A stretch of 38,337 bases of DNA. Source: Bacteroidales bacterium (GTDB lineage Bacteria > Bacteroidota > Bacteroidia > Bacteroidales > P3). The notes under the pieces are model-generated. The model did not search any database and was not told the origin of the DNA. It saw only the letters and a program-made list of their open reading frames with translations. Location of the stretch: positions 1 through 38,337 of the forward strand of contig JAFZDP010000036.1 of the NCBI GenBank assembly GCA_017561155.1. Direction: 5' to 3'. This document shows positions 25,861 to 33,941 of this stretch, piece by piece. How positions within the stretch are numbered: position 1 is the first letter of the stretch; each line of letters begins with the position of its first letter. Position numbers and translations under genes: made by a program.

Positions 25861-26382
25861 TTATTGTTTTATTTTAATATCGTAAATAAGTATCATATTT
25901 GTGCCAATTCTGTCGGCATCGCCCACAAAACCATATGCTAAATGCGAAGGTAATATAACCTTGGCACTGCTACCATAGTGTAGTTCTTGCAAAGCTTTGT
26001 CTATACCCACATTAGGTTCGTGTTTACCTACTACAACGGTGTCTGTCAGGTTGTTGTATATATCCTTTTCCGTTATCGACTGTACCGAATATTGTATCAC
26101 TACTTCGTCTTCGTAGTCAATTTTTTTATCAGAAAGGGTTTCATATTCCCACACCCTCATCCCATTGTCGAAGCGTTTCATCTTAGTGTCCCACTTCTTG
26201 CGTTTTATGTAGCTGTCTATTTCGTTTTCTTCGCTTTTAGCTACATAGTTGTTTGCAGTTATCATATTCTCCTTGTAGGGATTGTCTGCTTTTTTTTCCA
26301 CTTCGGTAATTGGAATGTCGTTGTTGCAAGCAGCAATGCAGCACAAACCACATGTCAGTGCAATGTATTTATTTATTTTCAT
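25861..26382 (-). CDS. FKBP-like lipoprotein (GldI-like)
   Basis: A 173-residue lipoprotein (IAAC lipobox, Cys19) with a diverged FKBP fold at about 70-173: VVIQYSVQSI, VGIDKALQELHYGSSAKVIL and PSHLAYGFVGDADRIGTNMI. Several active-site aromatics of FKBPs are not obvious, so isomerase activity is uncertain. GldI of gliding Bacteroidota has this arrangement, but no gliding or type IX genes are nearby, so I do not use that name as a symbol. I take the ATG at 26382, which gives a proper lipoprotein signal and overlaps the end of the nrnA-like gene by 14 bases; a TTG at 26397 also exists. Confidence 0.78.
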   Translation of the reverse strand: MKINKYIALTCGLCCIAACNNDIPITEVEKKADNPYKENMITANNYVAKSEENEIDSYIKRKKWDTKMKRFDNGMRVWEYETLSDKKIDYEDEVVIQYSVQSITEKDIYNNLTDTVVVGKHEPNVGIDKALQELHYGSSAKVILPSHLAYGFVGDADRIGTNMILIYDIKIKQ

Positions 26383-27400
26383 CAGTAGATAATTCAAGTC
26401 TTAAACAATCTTCCATATATCGACAAGTGTCCATCAAATTTCGTTCCGACGATGCACCTGCGGCTTTAATGTGTCCGCCACCATCAAAATACTTTGCAGC
26501 AAATTTGTTTACGTCAAAGTCGTATTTAGAACGGAACGATATTCTGATTTTTCCATCACTGCCTTCTTTCACCAAAGCACCTATTTCGATATTACTCATT
26601 TTAAGTGTATAATTCACTACACCTTCCAAATCGCCTTTCTCGGCGCTGAAAAGGTCGTTGTCAGCTTTTGATACATAAAAATAAGCGAATTTCAATTCAG
26701 GAATAATTTTCAATCTTTGGTCGATACAAAATCCTAACAATCGCAATCTGTTTTCGGTGTAAGTATTGGAAATTTGATTTTGCACTTCACTGACTTCTAT
26801 TCCTCTCTTCACTAGATGAGCCACAGCCATGTATACAGTAGGGGAGTTGCACGAGTAGGAAAACGAACCAGTATCTGTGCAAATACCTGTGTATAATGCT
26901 ATAGCACCTTTAAGAGATATACAATCTGTTCCAAGAGCATTTGTGGAAATCCAATATGCAAGTTCGGATGTTGAGGAAGCTGACGGGTCGGAAAATGCGA
27001 GGTCAAACAATCTTGTATCAGGATTTTGATGATGGTCTATCAATATACGTTTGCCTGTGGCATTCTTCAAAGTTTCTTCTAAAAAATCTACTCTTGAAAA
27101 ACTATTAAAGTCGGCACAAATTATCACATCGGCATCAGAAATTACTTGTTTAGCTTTAACTTCGTTTTCTGTTGCAACAATAATTTCTTCAGTTCTAGGA
27201 ATAAAATTATAGTAACTTGGAAATTCATCGGGTAGTACGACTATAGGGTTAGCTCCAACACTATAACAAGCGTCGTACAATCCCAACGCCGAACCAATAG
27301 CATCGCCATCGGGGCGGGTGTGCGAGATAATTACAATACTGTTAGAAAATATGATGGTTTTTCTAAACTCATCAAGATTTACCGACTCAAGTTCTTTCAT
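26369..27400 (-). CDS. nrnA: DHH/DHHA1 phosphoesterase (NrnA-type oligoribonuclease/pAp phosphatase)
   Basis: A 343-residue cytoplasmic phosphoesterase. The N-terminal DHH domain has SHTRPDGDAIGSALGL (26-41), ICADFNSFSR and the name-giving IDHHQNP (121-127). The C-terminal DHHA1 domain shows the substrate-binding FDGGGHIKAAGAS. NrnA degrades short RNAs to mononucleotides and dephosphorylates 3'-phosphoadenosine 5'-phosphate, using manganese; related DhhP enzymes act on cyclic-di-AMP breakdown products, which cannot be excluded. It lies 20 bases after a small lipoprotein gene and overlaps the next FKBP-like gene, an organisation suggesting co-translation. Confidence 0.9.
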   Translation of the reverse strand: MKELESVNLDEFRKTIIFSNSIVIISHTRPDGDAIGSALGLYDACYSVGANPIVVLPDEFPSYYNFIPRTEEIIVATENEVKAKQVISDADVIICADFNSFSRVDFLEETLKNATGKRILIDHHQNPDTRLFDLAFSDPSASSTSELAYWISTNALGTDCISLKGAIALYTGICTDTGSFSYSCNSPTVYMAVAHLVKRGIEVSEVQNQISNTYTENRLRLLGFCIDQRLKIIPELKFAYFYVSKADNDLFSAEKGDLEGVVNYTLKMSNIEIGALVKEGSDGKIRISFRSKYDFDVNKFAAKYFDGGGHIKAAGASSERNLMDTCRYMEDCLRLELSTDENK

Positions 27401-27420
27401 AGTTATTTTCTACAATTGAA

Positions 27421-27798
27421 TTATTCTTTTTCTGCTTGAATATTTACAATTTCTATATCGTTCATTAATATTTTTAGCTTAAGCACGTTGTTTTCAACAG
27501 TACCTTCTGTTGTTTCTATTGCTGTAGCACCACTTAGTTTGTAAACATTGCCTTCTTTTGTTACGTTTACATCAGAACCTACAGGAGCTAATTCTTTTGT
27601 AGCCGAGTCGTATTGGATAGAAACGGTGTTGTTGTCAATTTCCGAAATGATAACGATGGCACTTGTTTCTGTTTTAGAAAAGTTGACACCTTTGTATGTT
27701 CCAGCTATTTCAGCTGCTAAGTTTTGTTCTTTTTCACATGACGAGAATAGCATTCCTATGCAAAATGCGATGCTTGCTAATATTGAAACTTTCTTCAT
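27421..27798 (-). CDS. Small calycin-like lipoprotein of unknown function
   Basis: A 125-residue lipoprotein (LFSSC lipobox, Cys21). The mature part starts IAGTYKGVNF and continues as alternating beta-strands (VSIQYDSATKEL, YKLSGATAIETTEGTVENNVLKLKI), resembling the small lipocalin-like domains common in Bacteroidota lipoproteins. No catalytic residues are evident. It is the first gene behind a good promoter and heads the operon with nrnA and two FKBP lipoproteins. Confidence 0.7.
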   Translation of the reverse strand: MKKVSILASIAFCIGMLFSSCEKEQNLAAEIAGTYKGVNFSKTETSAIVIISEIDNNTVSIQYDSATKELAPVGSDVNVTKEGNVYKLSGATAIETTEGTVENNVLKLKILMNDIEIVNIQAEKE

Positions 27799-27859
27799 AA
27801 TAATTGTTTATTAAATGTTTATATGTTTTTTTTGTTTTACTTACGTTTTAAATACTTTG

Positions 27860-27890
27860 CAAAGGTACGTTTTTTTATAAAACCTTGCAA
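27860..27890 (-). promoter_or_regulatory. Bacteroidota promoter for the lipoprotein-nrnA-FKBP operon
   Basis: On the - strand: TTG (27888-27890), 20 bases, TACCTTTG (27860-27867), followed after about 60 bases by the ATG at 27798. Confidence 0.7.
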
Positions 27891-28008
27891 TATAAGAAAC
27901 TATTTATTTTTCACAAATAACTAATTTTCTTGAATTATGTTTTATAGTTTATGTTTAATTTTTTATTTTTTAGAATATAAAGATAATGTCTGATTTCTAT
28001 TTTGCTAA

Positions 28009-28044
28009 AAAAGCTCCCTATCTTGAAATATCAACAGGGAGCTT
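28009..28044 (-). terminator. Terminator of rpmE2
   Basis: AAGCTCCCT (28011-28019) pairs with AGGGAGCTT (28036-28044). Read on the - strand it is followed by TTTTTT, 33 bases beyond the stop codon. Confidence 0.85.
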
Positions 28045-28076
28045 CTCAAACATTTAATTCTAAAACAAATTACTTT

Positions 28077-28334
28077 TTAGTGTTTATATGTTCTTTTGTA
28101 TTTGTTCATAAACTTATCAACACGTCCAGCAGTGTCAACCAATTTCAACTTACCAGTAAAGAAAGGGTGAGAAGTGTTAGAAATTTCCAATTTTACAACT
28201 GGATATTCTTTACCGTCTGTATAAACAACAGTTTCTTTGGTGTTAGCACAACTTCTAGTTAATACCATTGTGTCGTTAGACATGTCTTTAAATACAACTA
28301 ATCTGTAATTGTCTGGGTGAATACCTTTTTTCAT
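28077..28334 (-). CDS. rpmE2: 50S ribosomal protein bL31 type B
   Basis: An 85-residue bL31. It begins MKKGIHPDNYRLVVFKDMS and contains the type B signature SHPFFTGKLKLVDTAGRVDKF. Only one cysteine is present, so it is the C-minus, zinc-free form. In many bacteria this form replaces zinc-binding L31 under zinc shortage, but in Bacteroidota it is often the only copy. It is monocistronic, with a full promoter upstream and a terminator downstream. Confidence 0.96.
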   Translation of the reverse strand: MKKGIHPDNYRLVVFKDMSNDTMVLTRSCANTKETVVYTDGKEYPVVKLEISNTSHPFFTGKLKLVDTAGRVDKFMNKYKRTYKH

Positions 28335-28411
28335 TTCTTTCTAAATTTTGCCGTTTTAAACGATGGTTTTTTAAACGATTTGTAATTAAATTAATTATCT
28401 ATTTGAGAGTG

Positions 28412-28442
28412 CAAAATTACGAACTTTTTCTGACATATCAAA
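28412..28442 (-). promoter_or_regulatory. Bacteroidota promoter for rpmE2
   Basis: On the - strand: TTTG (28439-28442), 19 bases, TAATTTTG (28412-28419). The rpmE2 ATG is at 28334, giving a leader of about 70 bases. Confidence 0.72.
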
Positions 28443-28510
28443 ACTTTTCAATATTATTACGAAATAAATTTTATAAAGCATTGTTTATCAGTAGTTGTAA
28501 TTTTATTTAT

Positions 28511-29050
28511 TTATTCTTTTATTTTATATATTTTGCTCAAATTTCTTCCAAAACCCTCATAATCTAGACCATATCCAACAATAAAATCATCATCGATAGA
28601 TTTGCCTATATAGTCTATTGCATAGTCTTTGACAAATTTGCCCGGTTTGAATAATAGTGTACACAAAACAATTTTTTTAGGACTGTGTTTTTGTAGTTCT
28701 TCAATCATTGCTTCCATCGAAATGCCTGTATCTATAATATCTTCTATAACTACGACAATTCTATTTTCGATGTTTTCGTTTAGACCTATCAGTTGTTTCA
28801 CATTGCCTGTAGATTCTGTACCACTATATGATGCCAATTTGATAAAAGATATTTCGGCATCGAAATCTATTTTCCTGATAAGGTCGGATGCAAAAATGAA
28901 ACTACCATTCAAAGTTGCCAAAAATAAAGGATTTTCATTTCTTAAATCATTACTTATTTTTTGGGCAACGTTGGAAACAATATTTTCTAATTCTGTTTCC
29001 AATATGTATGTTTCGAATACTTTATCTTTTACTACAACAATATCTTTCAT
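28511..29050 (-). CDS. hpt: Hypoxanthine phosphoribosyltransferase
   Basis: A 179-residue purine salvage enzyme making IMP (and probably GMP) from hypoxanthine/guanine and PRPP. The PRPP-binding loop is VVVIEDIIDTGISM (99-112), preceded by the flexible-loop segment KLASYSGTESTG (71-82); LNGSFIFASDLIRKI (48-62) and VGYGLDYEGFGRNL near the end are typical of HPRT. Length fits the family. It starts 7 bases after the GH18 gene ends, so the two are probably co-transcribed, with no obvious functional link. Confidence 0.93.
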   Translation of the reverse strand: MKDIVVVKDKVFETYILETELENIVSNVAQKISNDLRNENPLFLATLNGSFIFASDLIRKIDFDAEISFIKLASYSGTESTGNVKQLIGLNENIENRIVVVIEDIIDTGISMEAMIEELQKHSPKKIVLCTLLFKPGKFVKDYAIDYIGKSIDDDFIVGYGLDYEGFGRNLSKIYKIKE

Positions 29051-29057
29051 AGTAATT

Positions 29058-30104
29058 TTAGTTGTTGGATTTTGTCATTGTTTTGTAGATAGTTTTAACT
29101 AAAGGTAATTCTTTTGCATCTAAAGTGTATTCCCAATACATAATACCTTTCAAATCTCTATCTAATACATAATTTGCTTTTATAGCAACAGAATTTGTGT
29201 CTTCGTAGCACAATGCAAATTTTCCGTTTTTATCTGTCATATAAGGAACTTTAGCACTATCGTCCCAATGGAAAGTATAATCTTTAAGTTGCATAATATC
29301 TCCGTAGTAAGTGTAGTCAGGTAAACTATCAATACCGTGACCATACAATGGAATTCCTAAAACTAACTTATCTGCCGGAACACCTGCGTTAAGGTGTGCA
29401 TCAACAGCCTCGTGGGTTGTTATACGACCGGCATATTGCGATCTATATAGAGGCGCATGATGGAATGGTGGACGGGCAATGTCGTAAGCCATAATGTTTA
29501 CCATATCCAAGTAGTCAATAACAGCAGGGAAATCAACGTAAAGAGCATCGGCAATTGTAGCAATTGTAAGCATTTTATCATTTCCTATAGCTTCTCTTAT
29601 ATCTTTCAAAAGTAAAGTAAAGTTATCAATATCGTTTGGCGAAGATGCTATACCAGCTTCCGAACTTGATGGATATTCCCAATCTACATCGATACCATCT
29701 ATTTGGTAGTAATCTACAATACGTTTACAATCGGCTGCAAATAATTTTCTTGTAGAATTATTGGCTGCCATTTCGCTAAATCCACCTGCAGCCCAACCAC
29801 CTATTGATAGTAATATTTTAATTTCGGGGTTAGTTTTCTTAAGTGCTGCTATTTTTGCAAAACGAGGTTCGTTTAGAATGTTTATTTTGTCAAAACTATT
29901 TGTATCTACAAGACCGAAAGCATAATTTATTTGTGTAACCCATCTTAAATCAGGGTCAATTTCATTTTCCCAAGTAAGATATGCAGCAACAACTTTGTCT
30001 GTTGCAGTTGTTTCTTCTTCATTTTGGTTATTGTTTTTACATGATGTTGTCAGTGCCAATGTAGCAATACCTATTATTCCTAAAAAGTAATGTAATTTTC
30101 TCAT
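29058..30104 (-). CDS. GH18 glycoside hydrolase lipoprotein
   Basis: A 348-residue lipoprotein (TTSC lipobox, Cys22) with a GH18 TIM barrel. The catalytic DxxDxDxE motif is DGIDVDWE (136-143, acid Glu143), with ILLSIGGW (97-104) on strand 3 and MVNIMAYD on strand 6, as in chitinases. Residues 23-35 are a low-complexity Asn/Glu/Thr linker. GH18 enzymes hydrolyse chitin, peptidoglycan-like glycans or N-glycan chitobiose cores; without a carbohydrate-binding module or a SusCD pair nearby, the substrate is unclear. Located in the envelope, probably outer membrane. Confidence 0.9.
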   Translation of the reverse strand: MRKLHYFLGIIGIATLALTTSCKNNNQNEEETTATDKVVAAYLTWENEIDPDLRWVTQINYAFGLVDTNSFDKINILNEPRFAKIAALKKTNPEIKILLSIGGWAAGGFSEMAANNSTRKLFAADCKRIVDYYQIDGIDVDWEYPSSSEAGIASSPNDIDNFTLLLKDIREAIGNDKMLTIATIADALYVDFPAVIDYLDMVNIMAYDIARPPFHHAPLYRSQYAGRITTHEAVDAHLNAGVPADKLVLGIPLYGHGIDSLPDYTYYGDIMQLKDYTFHWDDSAKVPYMTDKNGKFALCYEDTNSVAIKANYVLDRDLKGIMYWEYTLDAKELPLVKTIYKTMTKSNN

Positions 30105-30158
30105 TTCAGTGTATTTATTTTTTGATTATCTATAATTGTCTATTCATTTTTAAGAAAA

Positions 30159-30182
30159 AAAGGCTGACAATAATCAGCCTTT
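30159..30182 (-). terminator. Terminator of the WG-repeat gene
   Basis: A perfect 9-bp stem, AAAGGCTGA (30159-30167) with TCAGCCTTT (30174-30182). Read on the - strand a T tract follows. It lies 30 bases past the stop codon at 30212. Confidence 0.85.
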
Positions 30183-30211
30183 AAAATATATTTTTTTTAA
30201 AGTAAAATCAA

Positions 30212-31039
30212 TTATTTGCTTTTTCTCCAATCAAATCCTGCTCTTACAGCTTGACCTGCATAAGGAAATTTAGGGTCAACCACATATTTGCCTCTGTCGT
30301 TTACGCAACCCCAAGAACCATCAATTTTTACTACGGCACAACGATTGTATCTGTCGCCAACAAATTCTTGAGCGTATTCATATATAGGTTTTATAGCCCA
30401 ATCGCCTTTGTAGTTTACATATCCCCAAGTGCCTTTAGTATCTCTAGCAGGATATAACCAAACTCCTAAAGGTTCGTTTTTGTGCCATTGATAACCGGCA
30501 TCAGTTGCTTGATCTTGTGTTTCAAAAACAACTTTTACCACAAGTTCACCTTTGTCGCTTATACAACCCCATTTCTCACCTTTCTTTACGGTAGAGTAAC
30601 GTTTGTAATCGAAATCGGTAAAATCTGTAGCAACATCGTATTGAGGTTTTATAACCCACACGCCTTTGCAATTTGCAAATCCAAATTTTCCTGTTTCAGG
30701 GTCTTTAACCATCAATACCCATTCGTTTATAGCATTGGTAGTACCTTGTTGGTAATATGCTTCAATAGCTTGGTTGCTAAATTCAAATATTGGTTCAACA
30801 ACAAAATTACCTTTGCTATCTATAGCACCCCAACCATTTTCTTTTTTAACTGCAGCAACTCCATTTTTGTCAGATGTAAAATTCTCTGCAGCATCAAAGC
30901 TTGGCGATATAACCCACATATTAGCGTTGTTTACATACCCCCATGCATTAGAAAATTGGTCATATAGGGGCTTAACTTTTTGTGCCGATGCTATGCTAAA
31001 CATAGCTCCAAACAAGAATAAAAAGTATATTTTTTTCAT
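30212..31039 (-). CDS. Secreted WG-repeat protein
   Basis: A 275-residue protein with a signal peptide (cleavage near residue 19, IASA). The mature chain is made of about six WG repeats of variable length: WGYVNNANMWVISPSFDAA, GWGAIDSKGNFVVEPIFE, FGFANCKGVWVIKPQYD, WGCISDKGELVVKVVFE, WGYVNYKGDWAIKPIYE and WGCVNDRGKYVVDPKF. WG repeats form beta-rich binding scaffolds; no enzyme domain is attached. It is a single gene with its own promoter and terminator. The function is unknown. Confidence 0.85.
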   Translation of the reverse strand: MKKIYFLFLFGAMFSIASAQKVKPLYDQFSNAWGYVNNANMWVISPSFDAAENFTSDKNGVAAVKKENGWGAIDSKGNFVVEPIFEFSNQAIEAYYQQGTTNAINEWVLMVKDPETGKFGFANCKGVWVIKPQYDVATDFTDFDYKRYSTVKKGEKWGCISDKGELVVKVVFETQDQATDAGYQWHKNEPLGVWLYPARDTKGTWGYVNYKGDWAIKPIYEYAQEFVGDRYNRCAVVKIDGSWGCVNDRGKYVVDPKFPYAGQAVRAGFDWRKSK

Positions 31040-31085
31040 TTTTTGTTATTTGTATGTATTCGTTTTATTTTCTATTTTACGACTG

Positions 31086-31117
31086 CAAAGATACAAAATT
31101 ATTATGAAATACAGCAA
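31086..31117 (-). promoter_or_regulatory. Bacteroidota promoter for the WG-repeat gene
   Basis: On the - strand: TTG (31115-31117), 21 bases, TATCTTTG (31086-31093), followed by the ATG at 31039. Confidence 0.68.
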
Positions 31118-31231
31118 TATAAAATTACTTTATCATCATATTTTTGTTCCATGTTCTTCTATTGTTACTATTACTATTGTGTTTATCAGTAGAATACAAA
31201 GTTTTGTGATTCTATTTTTATTTTCTCTTTA

Positions 31232-31588
31232 TTAGTTTTTAAACATAAAATAAACCGCTCCAACTAAACACAAACAAGCCCAAATATAATTTGTTTTGAA
31301 TGGTTGGTTCATCACAATCATGGCAAATGGAATGAATACTGACAATGAAATTACCTCTTGTATGATTTTTAATTGAGGTAGAGTATAAACAGTATATCCT
31401 AAGCGATTTGCCGGCACTTGTACCATATATTCAAAAAAGGCTATCAGCCAACTAACTATTGCTGCAACATACCATGCTTTGTTCGACATATTTTTTAAAT
31501 GTCCATACCATGCGTATGTCATAAACAAGTTGGACACCACCAACATGAATACCGATACAACCTGAGGACTGGTAATTATTTTCCACAT
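31232..31588 (-). CDS. DUF486/DMT-family small membrane protein
   Basis: A 118-residue protein with four hydrophobic helices, matching DUF486 (DMT superfamily) over its full length: FMTYAWYGHLK, VSWLIAFFEYMVQVPANRLGY, LPQLKIIQEVISL and LVGAVYFMFKN are the conserved segments. The transport substrate is unknown. It overlaps the 3' end of cinA by 13 bases, so it is the last gene of the parC-to-DUF486 run. Confidence 0.88.
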   Translation of the reverse strand: MWKIITSPQVVSVFMLVVSNLFMTYAWYGHLKNMSNKAWYVAAIVSWLIAFFEYMVQVPANRLGYTVYTLPQLKIIQEVISLSVFIPFAMIVMNQPFKTNYIWACLCLVGAVYFMFKN

Positions 31589-32829
31589 AACTCTTTGCTT
31601 ATTAGTTTTAGTAAATTAGAAAATGCTTGATTGGTAGTGCGTTCTATCGTTCGCAATCTGTCGTTGCCATAAGCCATTTTTTGAGTGTGAACCTCATTCT
31701 TCGATGCTACAGTAATCCAAACTGTTCCTACCGGCTTTTCGGCTGTGCCACCATTAGGTCCGGCTATTCCGGTAGTGGCTATTGCATAATCTGTATCCAT
31801 TTTAGACAATACACCTAAAACCATTTCTTTTGCTGTTTCTTCGCTTACAGCTCCGTATTTCGATAGGGTGTCACCTGATACACCTAGCATATTTTCTTTT
31901 ATGGTATTGGAATAAGCAATTACTCCTCCTTTGAAATATTCCGATGCTCCGGAAAGCGACGTAATACTAGATGCTATAGCTCCACCAGAGCAGCTTTCGG
32001 CAACAGATAATGTTTTCTTATAGAAACGCATTTTTTTGGAAACAATTTCTGCCAAACTTTCTACATCTTCTCCCAAAATATATTCTCCAACTATATTATA
32101 AAGGCTTTTTACCGACGACTCTATGTCGCTTAGGAGATTTTCTTTTTCGGTACCTCTTGCAGTCAAACGCAAACGAACCATACCTGCTTTGGGTAGATAG
32201 GCAAGTTTTATTGTTTGGGGCAAATTAAGTTCCCAATCTTCTATCTTGTCTGATAAGAAAGATTCTCCTATACCTTGGAAAATAATGTTTTTGTGCAAAA
32301 TATATCCCATATTGAAGTGTTTAACCAAACGTGGTATTACCTCTTCGCTCATAAGATATTGCATTTCGAATGGAACACCCGGAAGTGATATTACGACTTT
32401 GCCGTCTTTCTCAAACCACATTCCCGGAGCTGTGCCACATTTGTTAAGCAACACTTTACAACATTCGGGTACCAATGCTTGAGCTCTGTTGGTATCGGTC
32501 ATAGGGTAGCCTCGCTTTTCAAATATCGAAGATATTATTTCAAACGTTGCTTTGTCCTCGATAAGTTTACTGCCAAAGTAATTGCACAATGTCTTTTTTG
32601 TAATATCGTCTTTGGTAGGTCCTAAACCTCCTGTTAATATTACGGCATCTGCTTCGGACAAGCCTATGTTTAAATTTTCTTCTATCTCCTTTGCTGTATC
32701 TGAAATGGTTATTACTCTTGCTATGTCAATTCCATTGGATACCAACTGTTGCGACATCCAAGAAGCATTTGTATTTACCACCTGACCAATAAGCAATTCA
32801 TCGCCAATATTTATTATGCACGCCTTCAT
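31576..32829 (-). CDS. cinA: CinA: nicotinamide-nucleotide amidase / damage-inducible protein
   Basis: A 417-residue two-domain CinA. The N-terminal molybdopterin-binding-like domain (1-170) starts MKACIINIGDELLIGQVVNT and carries ILTGGLGPTKDDITKKTL. The C-terminal amidase domain (about 255-417) has SVAESCSGGAIASSITSLSG and ATTGIAGPNGGTAEKPVGTV, the PncC signature. The protein recycles NMN to nicotinate mononucleotide, and the N-terminal domain hydrolyses ADP-ribose in characterised members. It is also linked by name to competence; dprA is in this window but 17 kb away. It lies 40 bases after the agmatine deiminase gene. Confidence 0.95.
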   Translation of the reverse strand: MKACIINIGDELLIGQVVNTNASWMSQQLVSNGIDIARVITISDTAKEIEENLNIGLSEADAVILTGGLGPTKDDITKKTLCNYFGSKLIEDKATFEIISSIFEKRGYPMTDTNRAQALVPECCKVLLNKCGTAPGMWFEKDGKVVISLPGVPFEMQYLMSEEVIPRLVKHFNMGYILHKNIIFQGIGESFLSDKIEDWELNLPQTIKLAYLPKAGMVRLRLTARGTEKENLLSDIESSVKSLYNIVGEYILGEDVESLAEIVSKKMRFYKKTLSVAESCSGGAIASSITSLSGASEYFKGGVIAYSNTIKENMLGVSGDTLSKYGAVSEETAKEMVLGVLSKMDTDYAIATTGIAGPNGGTAEKPVGTVWITVASKNEVHTQKMAYGNDRLRTIERTTNQAFSNLLKLISKELCGK

Positions 32830-32869
32830 TCGATTATTTAGCTTACATTGTTTCTTATCTGAAAATACT

Positions 32870-33904
32870 TTATTCTACTGCAGGTTCTTGTTGCGACAAG
32901 CAATGGAAACTACCCAATCCCCAAATAATATCGGTGCTGTCGATAGCGTGGATAGTGTAATCTTTAAAGCATTCTTCCAATATATAATAAGCTTTATTGT
33001 CCGAGTCGCACTTGTAAGTAGGCATTAAAATAGAGTTGTTTGCAATATAGAAGTTAGCATACGATGCCGGCAAACGTTGGTCTTCGTATATAACAGGTTC
33101 CGGCATTGGCAGCTCTACTATATTTGGTTGTTTTCCCGAAGCTAATCTAACTTTGTTTAGTAAGTTTAGATTGTCTTTTAGTGGTTTGTAGTTTTCGTCG
33201 TCCATGTTTTTTTCAACTACTGTTACAATGGTATCTTCGTTGACAAATCTAGACAAGTCGTCGATGTGTCCGTCTGTGTCATCGCCTTCTATACCATCGC
33301 CCAACCATATAATATTTTCTGCTCCGTAATAGTCTCTTAGTTTTTCTTCTATTTGAGCTTGTGTTAGGTGTGGATTTCTATTCTTGTTTAGCAAGCAGGC
33401 TTTTGTTGTCAATATATCTCCAACTCCGTTGAAGTCTACAGAGCCGCCTTCCATTACTATTCCCGGTTCAAATACAGGTAAATTTAGTATTTCAGCTACT
33501 TTTTTAGGTATCTCGTTGTCCAATTCGCAAGGGTATTTACCGCCCCATGCATTATATGTCCAATTTACTATTGCTTTGCTATTGTTGTTTTTGTTTAGGA
33601 GGAAAGCAGGACCACAATCGCGTGTCCAAGCGTCGTTGGTAGGTATTATATGAAAATGAATATTTGCCATATTGGTACCTATCATTGTCAACGAATAGAA
33701 TACGCTATCTTTGGTTTCTTCGTTCACTACATTGATATGAACTTTTTCAACGTCGGCAAGCATTTTTATAAATGTGTGGTACGATGGGTATATTGTATCT
33801 ATTTTTCCCGGCCACGAATTTTCATTGTGTGGATAATTCAACCATGTTGCTTCGTGTTTTTTCCATTCAGCAGGAAAATAATATCCTAATTCTCTTGGTG
33901 TCAT
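32870..33904 (-). CDS. aguA: Agmatine deiminase (peptidylarginine-deiminase family)
   Basis: A 344-residue guanidino-group-modifying enzyme. Conserved motifs: WTRDCGPAFL (93-102), MEGGSVDFNG (151-160), DGHIDDLSRF (211-220, catalytic His213) and the nucleophile Cys335 in GSFHCLSQQEPA at the C-terminus. It has no signal peptide and no immunoglobulin-like domain, so it is a cytosolic agmatine deiminase making N-carbamoylputrescine rather than a secreted peptidylarginine deiminase of the Porphyromonas type. No carbamoylputrescine amidase is in the window. It sits in a run with a glycosyltransferase and cinA. Confidence 0.92.
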   Translation of the reverse strand: MTPRELGYYFPAEWKKHEATWLNYPHNENSWPGKIDTIYPSYHTFIKMLADVEKVHINVVNEETKDSVFYSLTMIGTNMANIHFHIIPTNDAWTRDCGPAFLLNKNNNSKAIVNWTYNAWGGKYPCELDNEIPKKVAEILNLPVFEPGIVMEGGSVDFNGVGDILTTKACLLNKNRNPHLTQAQIEEKLRDYYGAENIIWLGDGIEGDDTDGHIDDLSRFVNEDTIVTVVEKNMDDENYKPLKDNLNLLNKVRLASGKQPNIVELPMPEPVIYEDQRLPASYANFYIANNSILMPTYKCDSDNKAYYILEECFKDYTIHAIDSTDIIWGLGSFHCLSQQEPAVE

Positions 33905-33941
33905 CTTGTATAATATTGTTTTAATTAATCCTTTAATACGT

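Noticed and set aside
32870..33904. Secreted peptidylarginine deiminase of the Porphyromonas type
   Set aside because: No signal peptide, no C-terminal sorting domain and the length of agmatine deiminase.
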